41,823 nucleotides of DNA from Terriglobia bacterium. GTDB lineage: Bacteria; Acidobacteriota; Terriglobia; JAIQFV01. The notes beneath the pieces are model-generated. The model was given only the letters and a program-made list of their open reading frames with translations. It had not been told where the DNA came from and did no database searches. Every line of letters begins with the position of its first letter. Within the stretch, counting starts at the first letter, position 1. Shown here piece after piece: positions 1 through 8,720 of the stretch. Position numbers and translations under genes: made by a program. Where the stretch lies: positions 1 through 41,823 of the forward strand of contig JAIQFY010000044.1 of NCBI GenBank assembly GCA_020072965.1. The letters are read 5' to 3'.

Positions 1-1106
1 AGACCACCACATCCGCCAACGGGCTCATCTACGGGCAGTACCATGCCCCCATTTTGTTGTACATCTTCCCGGAGAACATCCCCGGCTCGCCGGTCGTCCC
101 CAATAATTTTGAGGCGATTGATTTCCTGGCCTGCGGCGGTTATACGTCCTCCGCCGGAACTCTTGTAGGACAACTCAATCCCTGGCCCGGTGCGGCGGCT
201 CCTTCGCTCGCAGCTTGTCCGGGTGCGATTGCACCCCCTGTCGCCAACGCCGGAGCTGCCCAAACAGTAGCTTCCGGAGCGGCAGTTTCGCTTAACGGGA
301 TCGCCTCCACCGGAACGGCCCCCCTGACCTTCTCTTGGGTTCAGGCCGCCACGGATGTTCCTCAGGTAATCCTCTCCAATGCGGGAACCGCCACTGCGAG
401 CTTTACGGCGCCCGTGGTCGGTGCCCCCACGGTATTGCACTTCACGCTGACAGTGACGAACAGCGCCGGGACCTCCAGCGCCTCAACGACCGTCACTATC
501 AACGGGGCAGCGGCTCCTACGCTCAATCCCATTCCAGCCCAGACAGTGGCTTCGGGAACGGCGGTGACGATGACGGCCACTTGCACGGATCCTGCTGGGC
601 TGGCGTGCACCTTCACGTGGCTCCAGACCTCAGGCACACCGATCGTGCTCAACCCGAACCCCTTCAGTGGCGCGACGATCAGCTTCACCGTCACGCTGCC
701 GGTGGGCACCATCAACAGCACCGTCCTTCAGTTCCAGGTGACAGCGACAAATTCCGCCGGGGTCAGCTCCTCGCCACTGCTCACTTCGGTCACCATCAAT
801 CCTCCGAAGGACGGCATCACCATCACTACGGCGGTCTACCGAATCGGGAAGCAGAGGTTGGACCTCACTGTCACGGATACCATCATCAGCCCGAACGTGA
901 TCTTGACTCTGCAGCCCTACATCACGACTGGGGGAACCCTGTTTACGCCTCCCAACGGGACACTCACCAACAACGGAGGTGGTAACTACGTTCTCACTCT
1001 GGTGGGAGCACCCGAACCCGCCGTTCCACCGGCAACCCCCCTGGTTGTCAAGTCCAACTTGGGAGGGGCCAGTCCAAAAACGGCTCTTACCAAAATCCGG
1101 CAGTAA
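1..1106 (+). CDS. Secreted PKD-domain protein, 3' part (paralog of the next gene)
   Basis: The reading frame is open from the left window edge, so the 5' part is missing; the first ATG in the frame (54) is internal. Codons from base 3 read TTSANGLIYGQYHAP, which matches the middle of the complete paralog at 1238-3742. Two PKD-like beta-sandwich domains follow, the first opening with the typical PVANAG-QTV-SG pattern, the second starting near base 520 and containing a CTD-x6-CTF cysteine pair. A C-terminal domain of about 100 residues ends the protein (SPNVILTLQPY, then VGAPEPAVPPATPL). Similarity to the next gene runs to the stop codon, so this is a tandem duplication. A perfect hairpin follows directly. 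PKD-like domains are usually extracellular adhesion or spacer modules; the function here is unknown. Confidence 0.85.
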   Translation, partial: TTTSANGLIYGQYHAPILLYIFPENIPGSPVVPNNFEAIDFLACGGYTSSAGTLVGQLNPWPGAAAPSLAACPGAIAPPVANAGAAQTVASGAAVSLNGIASTGTAPLTFSWVQAATDVPQVILSNAGTATASFTAPVVGAPTVLHFTLTVTNSAGTSSASTTVTINGAAAPTLNPIPAQTVASGTAVTMTATCTDPAGLACTFTWLQTSGTPIVLNPNPFSGATISFTVTLPVGTINSTVLQFQVTATNSAGVSSSPLLTSVTINPPKDGITITTAVYRIGKQRLDLTVTDTIISPNVILTLQPYITTGGTLFTPPNGTLTNNGGGNYVLTLVGAPEPAVPPATPLVVKSNLGGASPKTALTKIRQ

Positions 1107-1119
1107 CCTGACCGAGAGT

Positions 1120-1150
1120 GGTCGAAGAGCAGTGATCCTGCTCTTCGACC
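1120..1150 (+). terminator. Hairpin terminator, copy 1 of a repeated element
   Basis: A perfect 13-bp stem (1120-1132 with 1138-1150) has a 5-nt loop, and the pairing can be extended outward with one G-U. It lies 14 bases after the stop of the first PKD gene. There is no clean T-tract, only a T-rich stretch further on, so it could be a 3'-end stabiliser instead of an intrinsic terminator. The core GGTCGAAGAG / CTCTTCGACC recurs after the next two genes. Confidence 0.7.
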
Positions 1151-1237
1151 GCTCATTCCAAGTGCGGCATTTTACTTTATGGAGTCTGTAATAAGAGGCC
1201 AAAGGAAACCCTGATGGCCCACAAGAGGAGAACAATA

Positions 1238-3742
1238 ATGAACAAGAAAATGAGCTCGGCAATATATCATCGTACCCGCCGCAAGTTGTCCTGGGCGTCT
1301 GGCGCATTGACCCTCTTGTTTCTGGTCGTGCTCGTATGGACCAGCAACACAACGGCCCAGGGTCCGATTTCACCGACGCAGTTCGACATTACGGGCTTCC
1401 TCCAGGAGGCCACGTTAACGACCCCCGCTGATGCGCACTCGGGTGGCCAGCTGAAGGTCAATGGCCATGTAGTGGTCGTTCCCAGGGAAACGATCGTGAT
1501 CCTCCCAGCGAACGCGCTTACGTGGCAGGAACTCTTTGCTCAGGCCCCGGCTCCTTACACGGGCGTAGCAACGGGGTTGGCGATGGCCGATGTTCCGGCA
1601 CCCCTCACCACGTACGAAATGGAGGTGGTAGGCAATCGCATAGGTAATACCTACATTGCCGGGCTCATCTACATCTCCCAGCAAGCCCTGAACTCAGGGG
1701 CGGGGTTCATCAACTTCATCGATTACACCCTGGGCGAGATGCGAGTCGGTGGAATCATCAATGACCCAAATTGCGCGCAGGGGGGTACCTCAGTGACGAA
1801 CCCCCTCTGTTCCGGTGCAAGGGTACGAATTAACGACCCTACGGGGAAGTTCGGCAGAGTGATGACCCCGGATCAACGCTTCACGCTCGACCCCGATAAC
1901 CCGACGATCATGAGCGGATCCGGTTTCCCCGCATGCTTTCCGCGCACCGACCCGGCCGTCGCTGACGATCCGCTGTGCCCCCAGGCCCAGCGCCCGAAGG
2001 ACCTGACAGGTGCCTTCGTCGGCAAGTTCTTCACGAACGATCCGGGGGCCGCCCCCGGTGTGCCACCCGACGCGACGAAACAGGCGCCCTTCGAGGTCGG
2101 TGACTACATCACCTATGCGGGAACACTCGTCACAGACAATGCGGCAACTCCTACTGCCGGACCATGGCCGGCTAACGGGGCCGCCGGCACCTACATCTCC
2201 GCCCACACCATCACCAGCAACGTCGCCATCTTCACTGCCCCGGGAACCAATCCCGCTTACGTGATGACCGACGTGTTCATTCTTGGCACCGGCGGATTGA
2301 CGGTTCTTGGCGCCGCGGAGGCGGTAATTCGAACCCGCTTCGAGGGAATGACCACCGACCCAAGTAAGACGATTCATCTCTATGGAATCGATTATAACCC
2401 CTCCACGGGAGCCCCGAGCGACCGTGATTGGGGCACTATAGGGGTCGATCCAGGTCCGCCCGCGGGCGCAGTTCTGGGCCGTTGGCGCTTCCGTCCCCCG
2501 TGTGCTCCCTTTGGGACCGTTCCGACAAAACCTGACAAGCAATGCGTCATGAACGCGTCAGGCGTCTTCCTGCCGGCTACGCGGGAGATGCGCGCTGTGA
2601 TCGAAGGGGATTGGTTCCCAGGTCAGACCGCCACATCTGCCAACGGTCTCATCTATGGGCAGTACCACGCGCCTATCCTGGAACTTATCTTCCCGGAGAA
2701 CATCCCTGGGAGTCCGATCATACCGGCTAACTTCGAGGCGATCCCCTTCCTAGCCTGTGGCGGTTATACCTCGTCTGCAGGGACCCTTGCGGGGCAGCTC
2801 AATCCGTGGCCCGGTGCTGCGGTTCCGTCGCTTGCAGGTTGTGCGGGTGCGATCGTGCCGCCGGTCGCCAACGCCGGTGCCGCCCAGACAGTGCCTTCGG
2901 GTTCGCTTGTGACACTGAACGGCAGCGCCTCCACGGGGACGGCCCCCTTGACCTTCGCTTGGGTCCAGGCCGCTGCGGATCCGAACCAGGTGCTCCTCAC
3001 GGGTGCGAATACAGCTAACCCAACCTTCACGGCACCCTTAGTTGCAGCGCCGGTTGTGCTGAACTTCACCTTGACCGTGTCCAATAGCGCCGGGGCCTCC
3101 TCTGCCTCCATGACCGTCACAGTCAACGCGGCAGCGGCTCCCACTGCCATCGCTCCAGCACCTCAGACAGTAATTTCTGGAACGCCAGTGACGTTGACGG
3201 CCACTTGCACGGATCCTCAAGGGCTGGCCTGCACCTTCAGCTGGCTCCAGACCTCAGGCGCACCGATCGTGCTCAACCCGAATCCCTTCAGCGGCGCGAC
3301 GATCAGCTTCACCCTCACGCTGCCGGTGGGAACGACCACCAGCACCGTCCTGCAGTTCCAGGTGACGGCAACGAACTCTGCCGGTGTCAGTTCGGCTCCG
3401 CAATCGACCTCGGTGACCGTGAACCCGGCTCCGGACGCTGTCATTATCACTTCGGCAGTGTATCGGACCTCCAAGCAACGGCTGGATCTCACAGCTTCAT
3501 CGTCAGTGATCAGCCCGAACGTCATCCTGACCTTGCAGCCTTATGTTACGACCCAGGGAACTACTTTCGACCCAAGGACTCTGGGGAGCACGGCCAACAT
3601 CATGACCAACAACGGAGGTGGTCTCTACATCATGACACTGGTGGGAGCACCTGAGCCCGCCGTGCCGCCGGCAACACCTCTCATAGTCACTTCCAATCTG
3701 GGAGGGAGAGGTACCTCGGCGCTGACCCTGATCCGGCAGTAA
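1238..3742 (+). CDS. Large secreted protein with two PKD-like domains
   Basis: About 834 residues. The ATG at 1238 is preferred over the in-frame ATG at 1214 because AGGAG lies 7 nt upstream and the leader AGGAGAACAA recurs before the gene at 3908. An N-terminal signal sequence has a basic stretch, then a hydrophobic core (ALTLLFLVVLVWTS) and a likely cut near TTAQG. Residues about 50-540 form an unrecognised conserved region shared with the gene at 19246-21798; shared motifs include a VNGHVVVVP-type segment, LTWQELF, FISQQAL (here YISQQAL), DQRFT.D.DNPTI, QAPFE..DYI.Y.GTL and FLPATREMR. Two PKD-like domains follow (about 545-730), then a C-terminal domain. The product is probably exported or surface attached. 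The N-terminal region is found beside the giant multicopper oxidase in its other copy, which hints at a common surface role; its function is unknown. Confidence 0.9.
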   Translation: MNKKMSSAIYHRTRRKLSWASGALTLLFLVVLVWTSNTTAQGPISPTQFDITGFLQEATLTTPADAHSGGQLKVNGHVVVVPRETIVILPANALTWQELFAQAPAPYTGVATGLAMADVPAPLTTYEMEVVGNRIGNTYIAGLIYISQQALNSGAGFINFIDYTLGEMRVGGIINDPNCAQGGTSVTNPLCSGARVRINDPTGKFGRVMTPDQRFTLDPDNPTIMSGSGFPACFPRTDPAVADDPLCPQAQRPKDLTGAFVGKFFTNDPGAAPGVPPDATKQAPFEVGDYITYAGTLVTDNAATPTAGPWPANGAAGTYISAHTITSNVAIFTAPGTNPAYVMTDVFILGTGGLTVLGAAEAVIRTRFEGMTTDPSKTIHLYGIDYNPSTGAPSDRDWGTIGVDPGPPAGAVLGRWRFRPPCAPFGTVPTKPDKQCVMNASGVFLPATREMRAVIEGDWFPGQTATSANGLIYGQYHAPILELIFPENIPGSPIIPANFEAIPFLACGGYTSSAGTLAGQLNPWPGAAVPSLAGCAGAIVPPVANAGAAQTVPSGSLVTLNGSASTGTAPLTFAWVQAAADPNQVLLTGANTANPTFTAPLVAAPVVLNFTLTVSNSAGASSASMTVTVNAAAAPTAIAPAPQTVISGTPVTLTATCTDPQGLACTFSWLQTSGAPIVLNPNPFSGATISFTLTLPVGTTTSTVLQFQVTATNSAGVSSAPQSTSVTVNPAPDAVIITSAVYRTSKQRLDLTASSSVISPNVILTLQPYVTTQGTTFDPRTLGSTANIMTNNGGGLYIMTLVGAPEPAVPPATPLIVTSNLGGRGTSALTLIRQ

Positions 3743-3756
3743 GCGAATCAGTTCCT

Positions 3757-3793
3757 CGCGGTCGAAGAGTAGAATTTCTCCTCTTCGACCGCG
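3757..3793 (+). terminator. Hairpin terminator, copy 2 of a repeated element
   Basis: A perfect 13-bp stem (3757-3769 with 3781-3793) encloses an 11-nt loop, 14 bases after the stop of the second PKD gene. The arm sequence CGCGGTCGAAGAG carries the same core as copies 1 and 3, whereas the loop differs. The conserved arms with variable loops suggest that the stem is what is maintained. Confidence 0.7.
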
Positions 3794-3907
3794 CTGTCTC
3801 TTCACAACTTCAATGTGATTCAAGGAAAGAGTTAGGCGCGAAGATTAATTGTGGAAAACGCAGTGATTTTGAATGCGATAAACGAAGCAACAACAAAGGA
3901 GAACAAA

Positions 3908-4804
3908 ATGAAGACAACACGCAGAATAATGATACTAGCCGCCTTGCTCCTGGTGGCAGTCGCAACGCAATCGTTCGCGCAGGGCCTGCTGGGCCTTCTG
4001 GCCCCCAAATCACCCATTCTCTTGGGTACAACCGGTGCGTGCAAGAACGCTTTTCCCGGTGGTCCGTGCACTCAAACAAGTACCCTTGTGCAGATCGATC
4101 CACTTACCGGCGCCCTCATCAAGACGATCGGTCCGGTAGGCTTCACGGTCAACGGGCTGGCCTATGACGGCATATTCGGGAAATTGTACGCTTCAACGGC
4201 CATCGGAGATGTGCGTTTTCACGGCTTAATCACGATCGACACCAAAACGGGAGCTGGTACGCCTGTTAATCCTGCAGCCCCCAATTTCGGGCTGGCTGGC
4301 GATCCTTCCCCGATCCACGGCATCACTATCGATATCCTCGGGCGTATGGTCGGCTGGTATGATGAATTTCCACCACCGATCGGGATCACCGATACATTCG
4401 TTCAAATCAACAAACGCACTGGGGTCGCAACTGAATTCAAAAACACCGGGATCGACACGGGTAACAATGGGCTTGCGTTCAGCAATTTCAACATCCTGTA
4501 TAATATCGACACTACCCGTACACAGCCGGACGGTACTATCACTCAAACCGCTTACATCATCAATCCTCGTGACGGAAAACCGTTTTGCTTTAAATTCTTG
4601 TCTCCACCCACACCGGCGGCTCTCGGCGATTTCAATCCTGATAACGACCTCTACTATGGGCTTAACTTCGACCCCACACAACCCGGCGCATTCAAGACTT
4701 CCATCGTAGTGGTAGATCTCCGCGCTGGAACAGTGACCCCGCTTGGGCCAACTGTCCCTGACCTGCACGTGATCACGTTCGTCAAGACCATCAAGTTCTT
4801 CTAA
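3908..4804 (+). CDS. Secreted beta-propeller-like protein of unknown function
   Basis: 298 residues. The frame opens further upstream, but the ATG at 3908 is chosen: AAGGAG lies 6 nt before it, and it gives a good signal peptide (KTTRRIMILAALLLVAVATQSFAQ, cut after AQ). The mature protein contains repeated blade-like phrases such as LVQIDPLTGALIKTIG, LAYDGIFGKLYAST, GLITIDTKTGAGTPV, FVQINKRTGVATEF and VVVDLRAGTVTPLG. These are the ID-x-x-TG pattern of beta-propeller proteins similar in style to DUF4394 secreted proteins; roughly four to five blades are visible. A cysteine pair lies near the N-terminus of the mature part (GACKNAF, GPCTQT). The gene follows the PKD paralogs, shares their ribosome-binding leader and is followed by the third repeated hairpin, so the three genes look like one regulated group. 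The ligand or partner is unknown. Confidence 0.8.
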   Translation: MKTTRRIMILAALLLVAVATQSFAQGLLGLLAPKSPILLGTTGACKNAFPGGPCTQTSTLVQIDPLTGALIKTIGPVGFTVNGLAYDGIFGKLYASTAIGDVRFHGLITIDTKTGAGTPVNPAAPNFGLAGDPSPIHGITIDILGRMVGWYDEFPPPIGITDTFVQINKRTGVATEFKNTGIDTGNNGLAFSNFNILYNIDTTRTQPDGTITQTAYIINPRDGKPFCFKFLSPPTPAALGDFNPDNDLYYGLNFDPTQPGAFKTSIVVVDLRAGTVTPLGPTVPDLHVITFVKTIKFF

Positions 4805-4846
4805 GTAAGCGGGAAAATATCGGCAGTGAGTTAGCTTAATCCCTCG

Positions 4847-4881
4847 GCGGTCGAAGAGCAAGGTTCCAGCTCTTCGACCGC
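4847..4881 (+). terminator. Hairpin terminator, copy 3 of a repeated element
   Basis: A perfect 13-bp stem (4847-4859 with 4869-4881) encloses a 9-nt loop, 42 bases after the stop codon at 4804, and is followed by CTCTTTCC. The arm GCGGTCGAAGAGC matches copies 1 and 2. Confidence 0.7.
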
Positions 4882-4935
4882 TCTTTCCGCGGTTCAGGGC
4901 CGACCACTCTTCCCAACCAAATAATTCTCTTCAGG

Positions 4936-4953
4936 AGTGGTAGAATTACCACT
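4936..4953. promoter_or_regulatory. Operator-like inverted repeat upstream of 5081
   Basis: AGTGGTA and TACCACT form a perfect 7-bp inverted repeat around GAAT, about 130 bases before the start at 5081. It is outside any gene and too short for a convincing terminator, so a protein-binding site for the downstream gene is possible. No good -35/-10 pair was found beside it. Low confidence. Confidence 0.25.
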
Positions 4954-5080
4954 TGGGACATTAGTCAACTCCATGATTCAGGTTGTTTAGGAACGGGTGA
5001 GTGTTCTTGGTCCTCGGCATTGCGTCATTAATTATTGGTCTTCAAAGTAAGGCACTAGAAGCGTAAGAGGGGTAGTACGT

Positions 5081-6883
5081 ATGAAAAGAATTTTACAAGC
5101 ACTGTTTATCGCAACAATATTTTGTCTGTTGGTACCAGGAATCGGCCAAGCTCAAACAGACTGCACGGCGGGGGCGCAAATGATCACCCCCACCAACGGG
5201 TCGACGCTTCCAGCAGGTGCAGTGACATTCGAGTGGTGTAATGCAAATGCTGACTACTTCCTGACGATAGAAAGCGTGGTTGGCGCACATGATATTTTCT
5301 TTGCCTTTGTCGGGGGAATAGGCCCAGGCGCCGGCGTGGTTTCTGTAACTCTGGGACCCGCTTGCGCCCCAGTGTCTCCCATCCAGTGCATCCCGCCGAA
5401 CGGTGAAATCATCCACGTCACGCTAGACACGGTGAGATCTAAAACTATCCTCTCATCCTTCCAGTACACCTATACCGCCGCAAGCCCAACGAACCCGGAC
5501 ATTACGATGACATTCCACATGCCGCCGAACGGCGCGTCAGCAACCACTTCTGGGTTGGGACCCTTGGCGGTCATTTACGGTCAGATGAGTACGTCGATGA
5601 CAACGAATCCGGTAGCCATTGCGAACTTCGGTTTCACCAGCGGGGCGGGAGCCGGAGCCCTGATCACGGAGGCAAGCGTGCCGGCAGCGACCGTCTTAAC
5701 GGCGGCGCGTTTGTTCGTCGATTTCAATGCCTCCACCGGGCAGGATAGCGGAGTGGCACTGGTGAACCCGGGTGCGAGCCCGCTATCTGTCAACGTGATT
5801 TTGATGAGTCAGACGGGCGTTGCCAGCACTTGTCCGAATGTGCAAGTCGCCGCCCATGGGCACACTGCCCTGTTTGCAAGTCAGTTTGGCTGTCCGTCTT
5901 TAGCGAGTCCGTTTCTCGGGACGTTGACGTTCACCGCGGCTGGTCCCTTTGCCGCAGTCAATCTGCGCGCGGCCCAGAATGGCCACGCGGAGCAAATCTT
6001 CAGTGCCTTGCCAGTGGTTGACCCCACGGTTGCGCCTGCCGGAACCAACTTGATTTTCTCTCAGATCGTGGATGGAGGCGGAAATCCAACTCAGATCCTG
6101 TTGATGAATACATCGGGATCACCGATCAGCGGTATAATTTCTCTTTTTGATGATACGGGGAACCCGATCGCGTTAGACTTTGGAGGCGGGCTGGTCATTT
6201 CACAACCCTATTCAATCAGCGGGAATGGAGTACAGAAATTCTCAACAACCGGCCAGGGGACGTTGAAGGTCGCTTATGCCGTGGTGACGCCCACGTCAGG
6301 GCAGCTTCCCTCGGGGGCCTCGATTTTCGGATCAAGGGGTGCAACCGGGGTGGCCTCTCAAGCAGGGGTTTTGAATGCGCCACAGACCAACAATGCCCGG
6401 GTCTATATCGAACGGACCTCCGCACCCCTCAACCGGAACACTGGAATTGCGATCGTGAATCGAAATGCTTCCTCGGCCAATGTAACGCTTCATCTGGTGA
6501 GCCTGGACGGCTCGTTTGATCAGACGACGAGTAAGACCTACAGTGCCAATGCCCATGATGCAGAATTCATAGACCAGTTCTTCCCGGCGGGCGCGGTCCC
6601 TGTAGATTTCAAAGGGGTCCTGGCAATCCAAAGCAACCAGCCGCTTGCGATTGTCACGCTGCGCCTGACGAACAATCAGCGCAGTGAAGAAATCTTCTCA
6701 ACCTTGCCGGTTGCGGATCTCAACAATCCGCCGTTGGGTCCGCTCTTCCTCCCGCAGGTAGTCAACGGCGGGGGCTATAAGACACAGATCATTGTATTAG
6801 GGACATCCCTTGGCCTCGGGGCTGTCAACATCAATTTTTTCGACGACACGGGAGGCATCGTGCCCTTGGCCCAGCTTCTGTAA
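5081..6883 (+). CDS. Modular secreted beta-sandwich protein
   Basis: 600 residues, ATG preceded by GAGGGG at a workable distance. The signal peptide is LFIATIFCLLVPGIGQA with a cut after AQA. Residues 25-135 resemble a degenerate fibronectin-type module (GSTLPAGAVTFEW, then an exposed loop and a VTLDT-type edge strand). Residues about 165-600 hold alternating beta-sandwich units. One type reads DSGVALVNPGASPLSVNVIL or NTGIAIVNRNASSANVTLHL. The other reads FSQIVDGGGNPTQILLMNTSGSPI or LPQVVNGGGYKTQIIVLGTS, each followed by FDDTG. Such units are frequent in secreted acidobacterial proteins and also occur in the protein at 17635-19107. The last unit stops just after FDDTGG, about 80 residues shorter than the earlier copy. 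The protein is probably at the cell surface; the function is unknown. Confidence 0.85.
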   Translation: MKRILQALFIATIFCLLVPGIGQAQTDCTAGAQMITPTNGSTLPAGAVTFEWCNANADYFLTIESVVGAHDIFFAFVGGIGPGAGVVSVTLGPACAPVSPIQCIPPNGEIIHVTLDTVRSKTILSSFQYTYTAASPTNPDITMTFHMPPNGASATTSGLGPLAVIYGQMSTSMTTNPVAIANFGFTSGAGAGALITEASVPAATVLTAARLFVDFNASTGQDSGVALVNPGASPLSVNVILMSQTGVASTCPNVQVAAHGHTALFASQFGCPSLASPFLGTLTFTAAGPFAAVNLRAAQNGHAEQIFSALPVVDPTVAPAGTNLIFSQIVDGGGNPTQILLMNTSGSPISGIISLFDDTGNPIALDFGGGLVISQPYSISGNGVQKFSTTGQGTLKVAYAVVTPTSGQLPSGASIFGSRGATGVASQAGVLNAPQTNNARVYIERTSAPLNRNTGIAIVNRNASSANVTLHLVSLDGSFDQTTSKTYSANAHDAEFIDQFFPAGAVPVDFKGVLAIQSNQPLAIVTLRLTNNQRSEEIFSTLPVADLNNPPLGPLFLPQVVNGGGYKTQIIVLGTSLGLGAVNINFFDDTGGIVPLAQLL

Positions 6884-6902
6884 TTCAGCTCATGGGCTGG
6901 GC
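6869..6902 (+). terminator. Possible hairpin overlapping the gene end
   Basis: GCCCAGC (6869-6875) pairs with GCTGGGC (6896-6902) across a 20-nt loop that includes the stop codon of the modular protein. No T-tract follows, so a terminator role is uncertain. Confidence 0.25.
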
Positions 6903-7818
6903 AGATGAATGCCGTAAAGGCACGCCAGAGGATGGTACGCAAGTAGACCCGGCGCAAGTAGGACTCACACAAGGCCACCCGACCCGCGTTCGTTGTTCTT
7001 GATGACCTGATTTTTGCACCAAAGACGGCTATTCTCCTCATCTACCCGTTTTACTTTGGTCGCTTCCTACATTGCCCGAACTTTCATCCTCCCCCTGTAA
7101 CGCGTTCTCTTCCCTCCCGACGCGCTCATGTCCCAATGCGAGAGGATCCCTGCATCTGATTCCCCTTGGTTTTGACTTCTGGCGATGTGCTGTTTACACT
7201 GAAGGAGAATCTACTTCTACACAACATAAGTCGCAGAATTCTGAGTGCTTTTTGACGTTTATTGCAGCGAAGAAAGCTAAATAAGCTTAAAAACATCGCT
7301 CCCACTGGAGGGGCATATGAACCAAATCTCCAGGATGGTGTGCGATCAGTTCCGAAATTATCATGTCTGGGTGTATATCAGCCAGAAATCCCGCTACCCT
7401 CTTCTGATAGAGCAATAGAACTTGCTGAGGTCGCCGTGTGCGCATCTCTATTTGAAACAGTGAGCCTCACCTTGGCTCACATTGAAACACCGGATCGTCC
7501 TCTCACCCCTTCCCTCAGTAAATCAAAGATAACAGAGTCTGTACTTTAGCTCCAATCCAAGCTTTGGCTTGAGAGTTGCTTAAACTCAAGTGGGTCCTGC
7601 CTCAGCAGTCTCACGGCTAGCGAGTTACCCGCAGAGACTGAAGGGTGTGATCCAGCCAGGGGGAACGCCAAGAATGCCAGCCAGCATGACCAGAAGGAGC
7701 TTCGTAACAGGCTTCAGTCCAGCCCCGGTTGGCATCGCACATACTCCTCGCAAGACCACGGGGGTCAAGGTTTCAGCATCGACTGCCTTTGGCAATTCGA
7801 ATCGACAAGGAGAAAGTC
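6903..7818. other. Gene-poor stretch before tatA
   Basis: No convincing gene in either direction: the short open frames here lack good ribosome-binding sites, signal sequences or recognisable motifs. CCAAGCTTTGG near 7557 is a short palindrome. CAGTCTC (7606-7612) pairs with GAGACTG (7634-7640) around a 21-nt loop, about 180 bases before tatA. This could be a structured leader, but it does not match a riboswitch consensus that I know. Confidence 0.4.
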
Positions 7819-8019
7819 ATGGGTGAGGGATTGTTACAACCAATGCATCTGTTAGTCATCATTGGCATCGCGCTGTTTGTGTTTGGTCCCAAGAAGATTC
7901 CCGAATTGGGCAAAGGGCTGGGCGACGGGATCCGGGGTTTTAAAGAAGCCCTCAACGGCAATCATGCCGCAGTCGAACAAAAAGCCGTCGAAGCTCCCAA
8001 GCAGATCGAGGAGAAATAA
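7819..8019 (+). CDS. tatA: Sec-independent protein translocase subunit TatA
   Basis: 66 residues. The frame is open from 7729, but the ATG at 7819 is right: AAGGAG lies 6 nt upstream and translation gives the canonical TatA/TatE form. A short N-terminal hydrophobic helix (LLVIIGIALFVFG) is followed by the hinge FGPKKIPELGKGLG and an amphipathic helix (GIRGFKEAL), then a short charged tail. TatA multimers form the pore of the twin-arginine pathway, which exports folded and cofactor-loaded proteins across the inner membrane together with TatC. No tatB or tatC is nearby, so this is a stand-alone gene, as is common in Acidobacteria and delta-proteobacteria. None of the secreted proteins in the window shows an obvious twin-arginine signal. 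Confidence 0.93.
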   Translation: MGEGLLQPMHLLVIIGIALFVFGPKKIPELGKGLGDGIRGFKEALNGNHAAVEQKAVEAPKQIEEK

Positions 8020-8155
8020 ACCACAGGGTAGGGTGCATTGACACTCCCGGCTTGATCAATTGGAGCGTCGTTGTTATCAGTAGATCTACCGGATGGGATC
8101 TGTTGAGGCGATATGAAGAGACGTCTGGCAAGAGGTCCCGACTAGAACAAAGCGG

Positions 8156-8185
8156 TTGAAGAGAGTATAGCTGGGCAAGTATACT
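8156..8185 (+). promoter_or_regulatory. Sigma-70-like promoter with an inverted repeat over the -10
   Basis: TTGAAG (8156-8161), an 18-nt spacer and TATACT (8180-8185) make a plausible promoter about 75 bases before the Cys/His-rich gene. Within it, AGTATA (8164-8169) and TATACT (8180-8185) are perfect inverted repeats separated by 10 nt, so the -10 is itself one arm of a dyad. A repressor or MerR-like regulator site is possible. No regulator gene is linked. Confidence 0.45.
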
Positions 8186-8258
8186 GACTCTTCACAAATC
8201 ATCTGTTTCAATAAACAGCATGCCCCTGTATAGAGGGCGACTGGGTAGAGCGAACGTC

Positions 8259-8666
8259 ATGCGTCTTGAGCGCATTTCAAAATGGGAATTGCATCGTGGC
8301 ATTATCGCATTGGGACTCTTTTTGTTCTTTAATGCGGCCTACGTATTCCCGTTGAGTTCGATCGTCTACCTTCTCAGAACTCCGCAGACGAGTTGCTGCC
8401 GGATCATGCATTCTCGTTGTTGCGAGAAAAGCACATCGCACTACCACCCCAATGGATCCCACTGGGCCAGCACATCGGATTGTCCGCATACCTGTGGCTT
8501 TCCGGCAACCCTAACGGCCCACGCACAGGCATTCGTGCCACCCAGTAGTTTGCTGGCAGATGAGAGTCTGCTGCAGGAATCACCCATTGCATCGGCCGAA
8601 ACACAGATCCCTCCAATTCATCAATTTCCTCTCCTCTACCAGCGTCCTCCGCCTGGCCGCTCATAG
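8259..8666 (+). CDS. Small Cys/His-rich membrane-anchored protein, possible metal binder
   Basis: About 135 residues from ATG 8259; the frame extends to an ATG at 8220 and neither start has a strong ribosome-binding site. A hydrophobic anchor (IIALGLFLFFNAAYVF and on to about residue 40) is followed by an exported segment rich in metal ligands: CCRIMHSRCC, then HYHPNGSH, then CPHTC. The tail is proline-rich and of low complexity, ending PPPGRS. I do not recognise a named family. The ligand spacing suggests binding of a soft or transition metal such as copper, which fits the SCO chaperone and multicopper oxidase in the region. It lies 54 bases before the TonB-dependent receptor in the same direction, so the two are probably co-transcribed from the promoter at 8156. 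Metal specificity is inference. Confidence 0.6.
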   Translation: MRLERISKWELHRGIIALGLFLFFNAAYVFPLSSIVYLLRTPQTSCCRIMHSRCCEKSTSHYHPNGSHWASTSDCPHTCGFPATLTAHAQAFVPPSSLLADESLLQESPIASAETQIPPIHQFPLLYQRPPPGRS

Positions 8667-8720
8667 AAATTCAGAGGCCTTCGTCAAAGCATCCACAATT
8701 CTGAACGGGGGAGTATTCCA

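Noticed and set aside
630-1373. 247-codon minus-strand frame across the first PKD gene end and the hairpin
   Set aside because: It overlaps two real coding ends and shows no motif or ribosome-binding site.
1790-2542. 250-codon minus-strand frame inside the second PKD gene
   Set aside because: It is a shadow of the codon pattern of a GC-rich gene, without domain signs.
7557-7700. Possible riboswitch upstream of tatA
   Set aside because: One stem can be drawn, but the conserved words of TPP, cobalamin or other known classes are absent and the gene is not a usual target.
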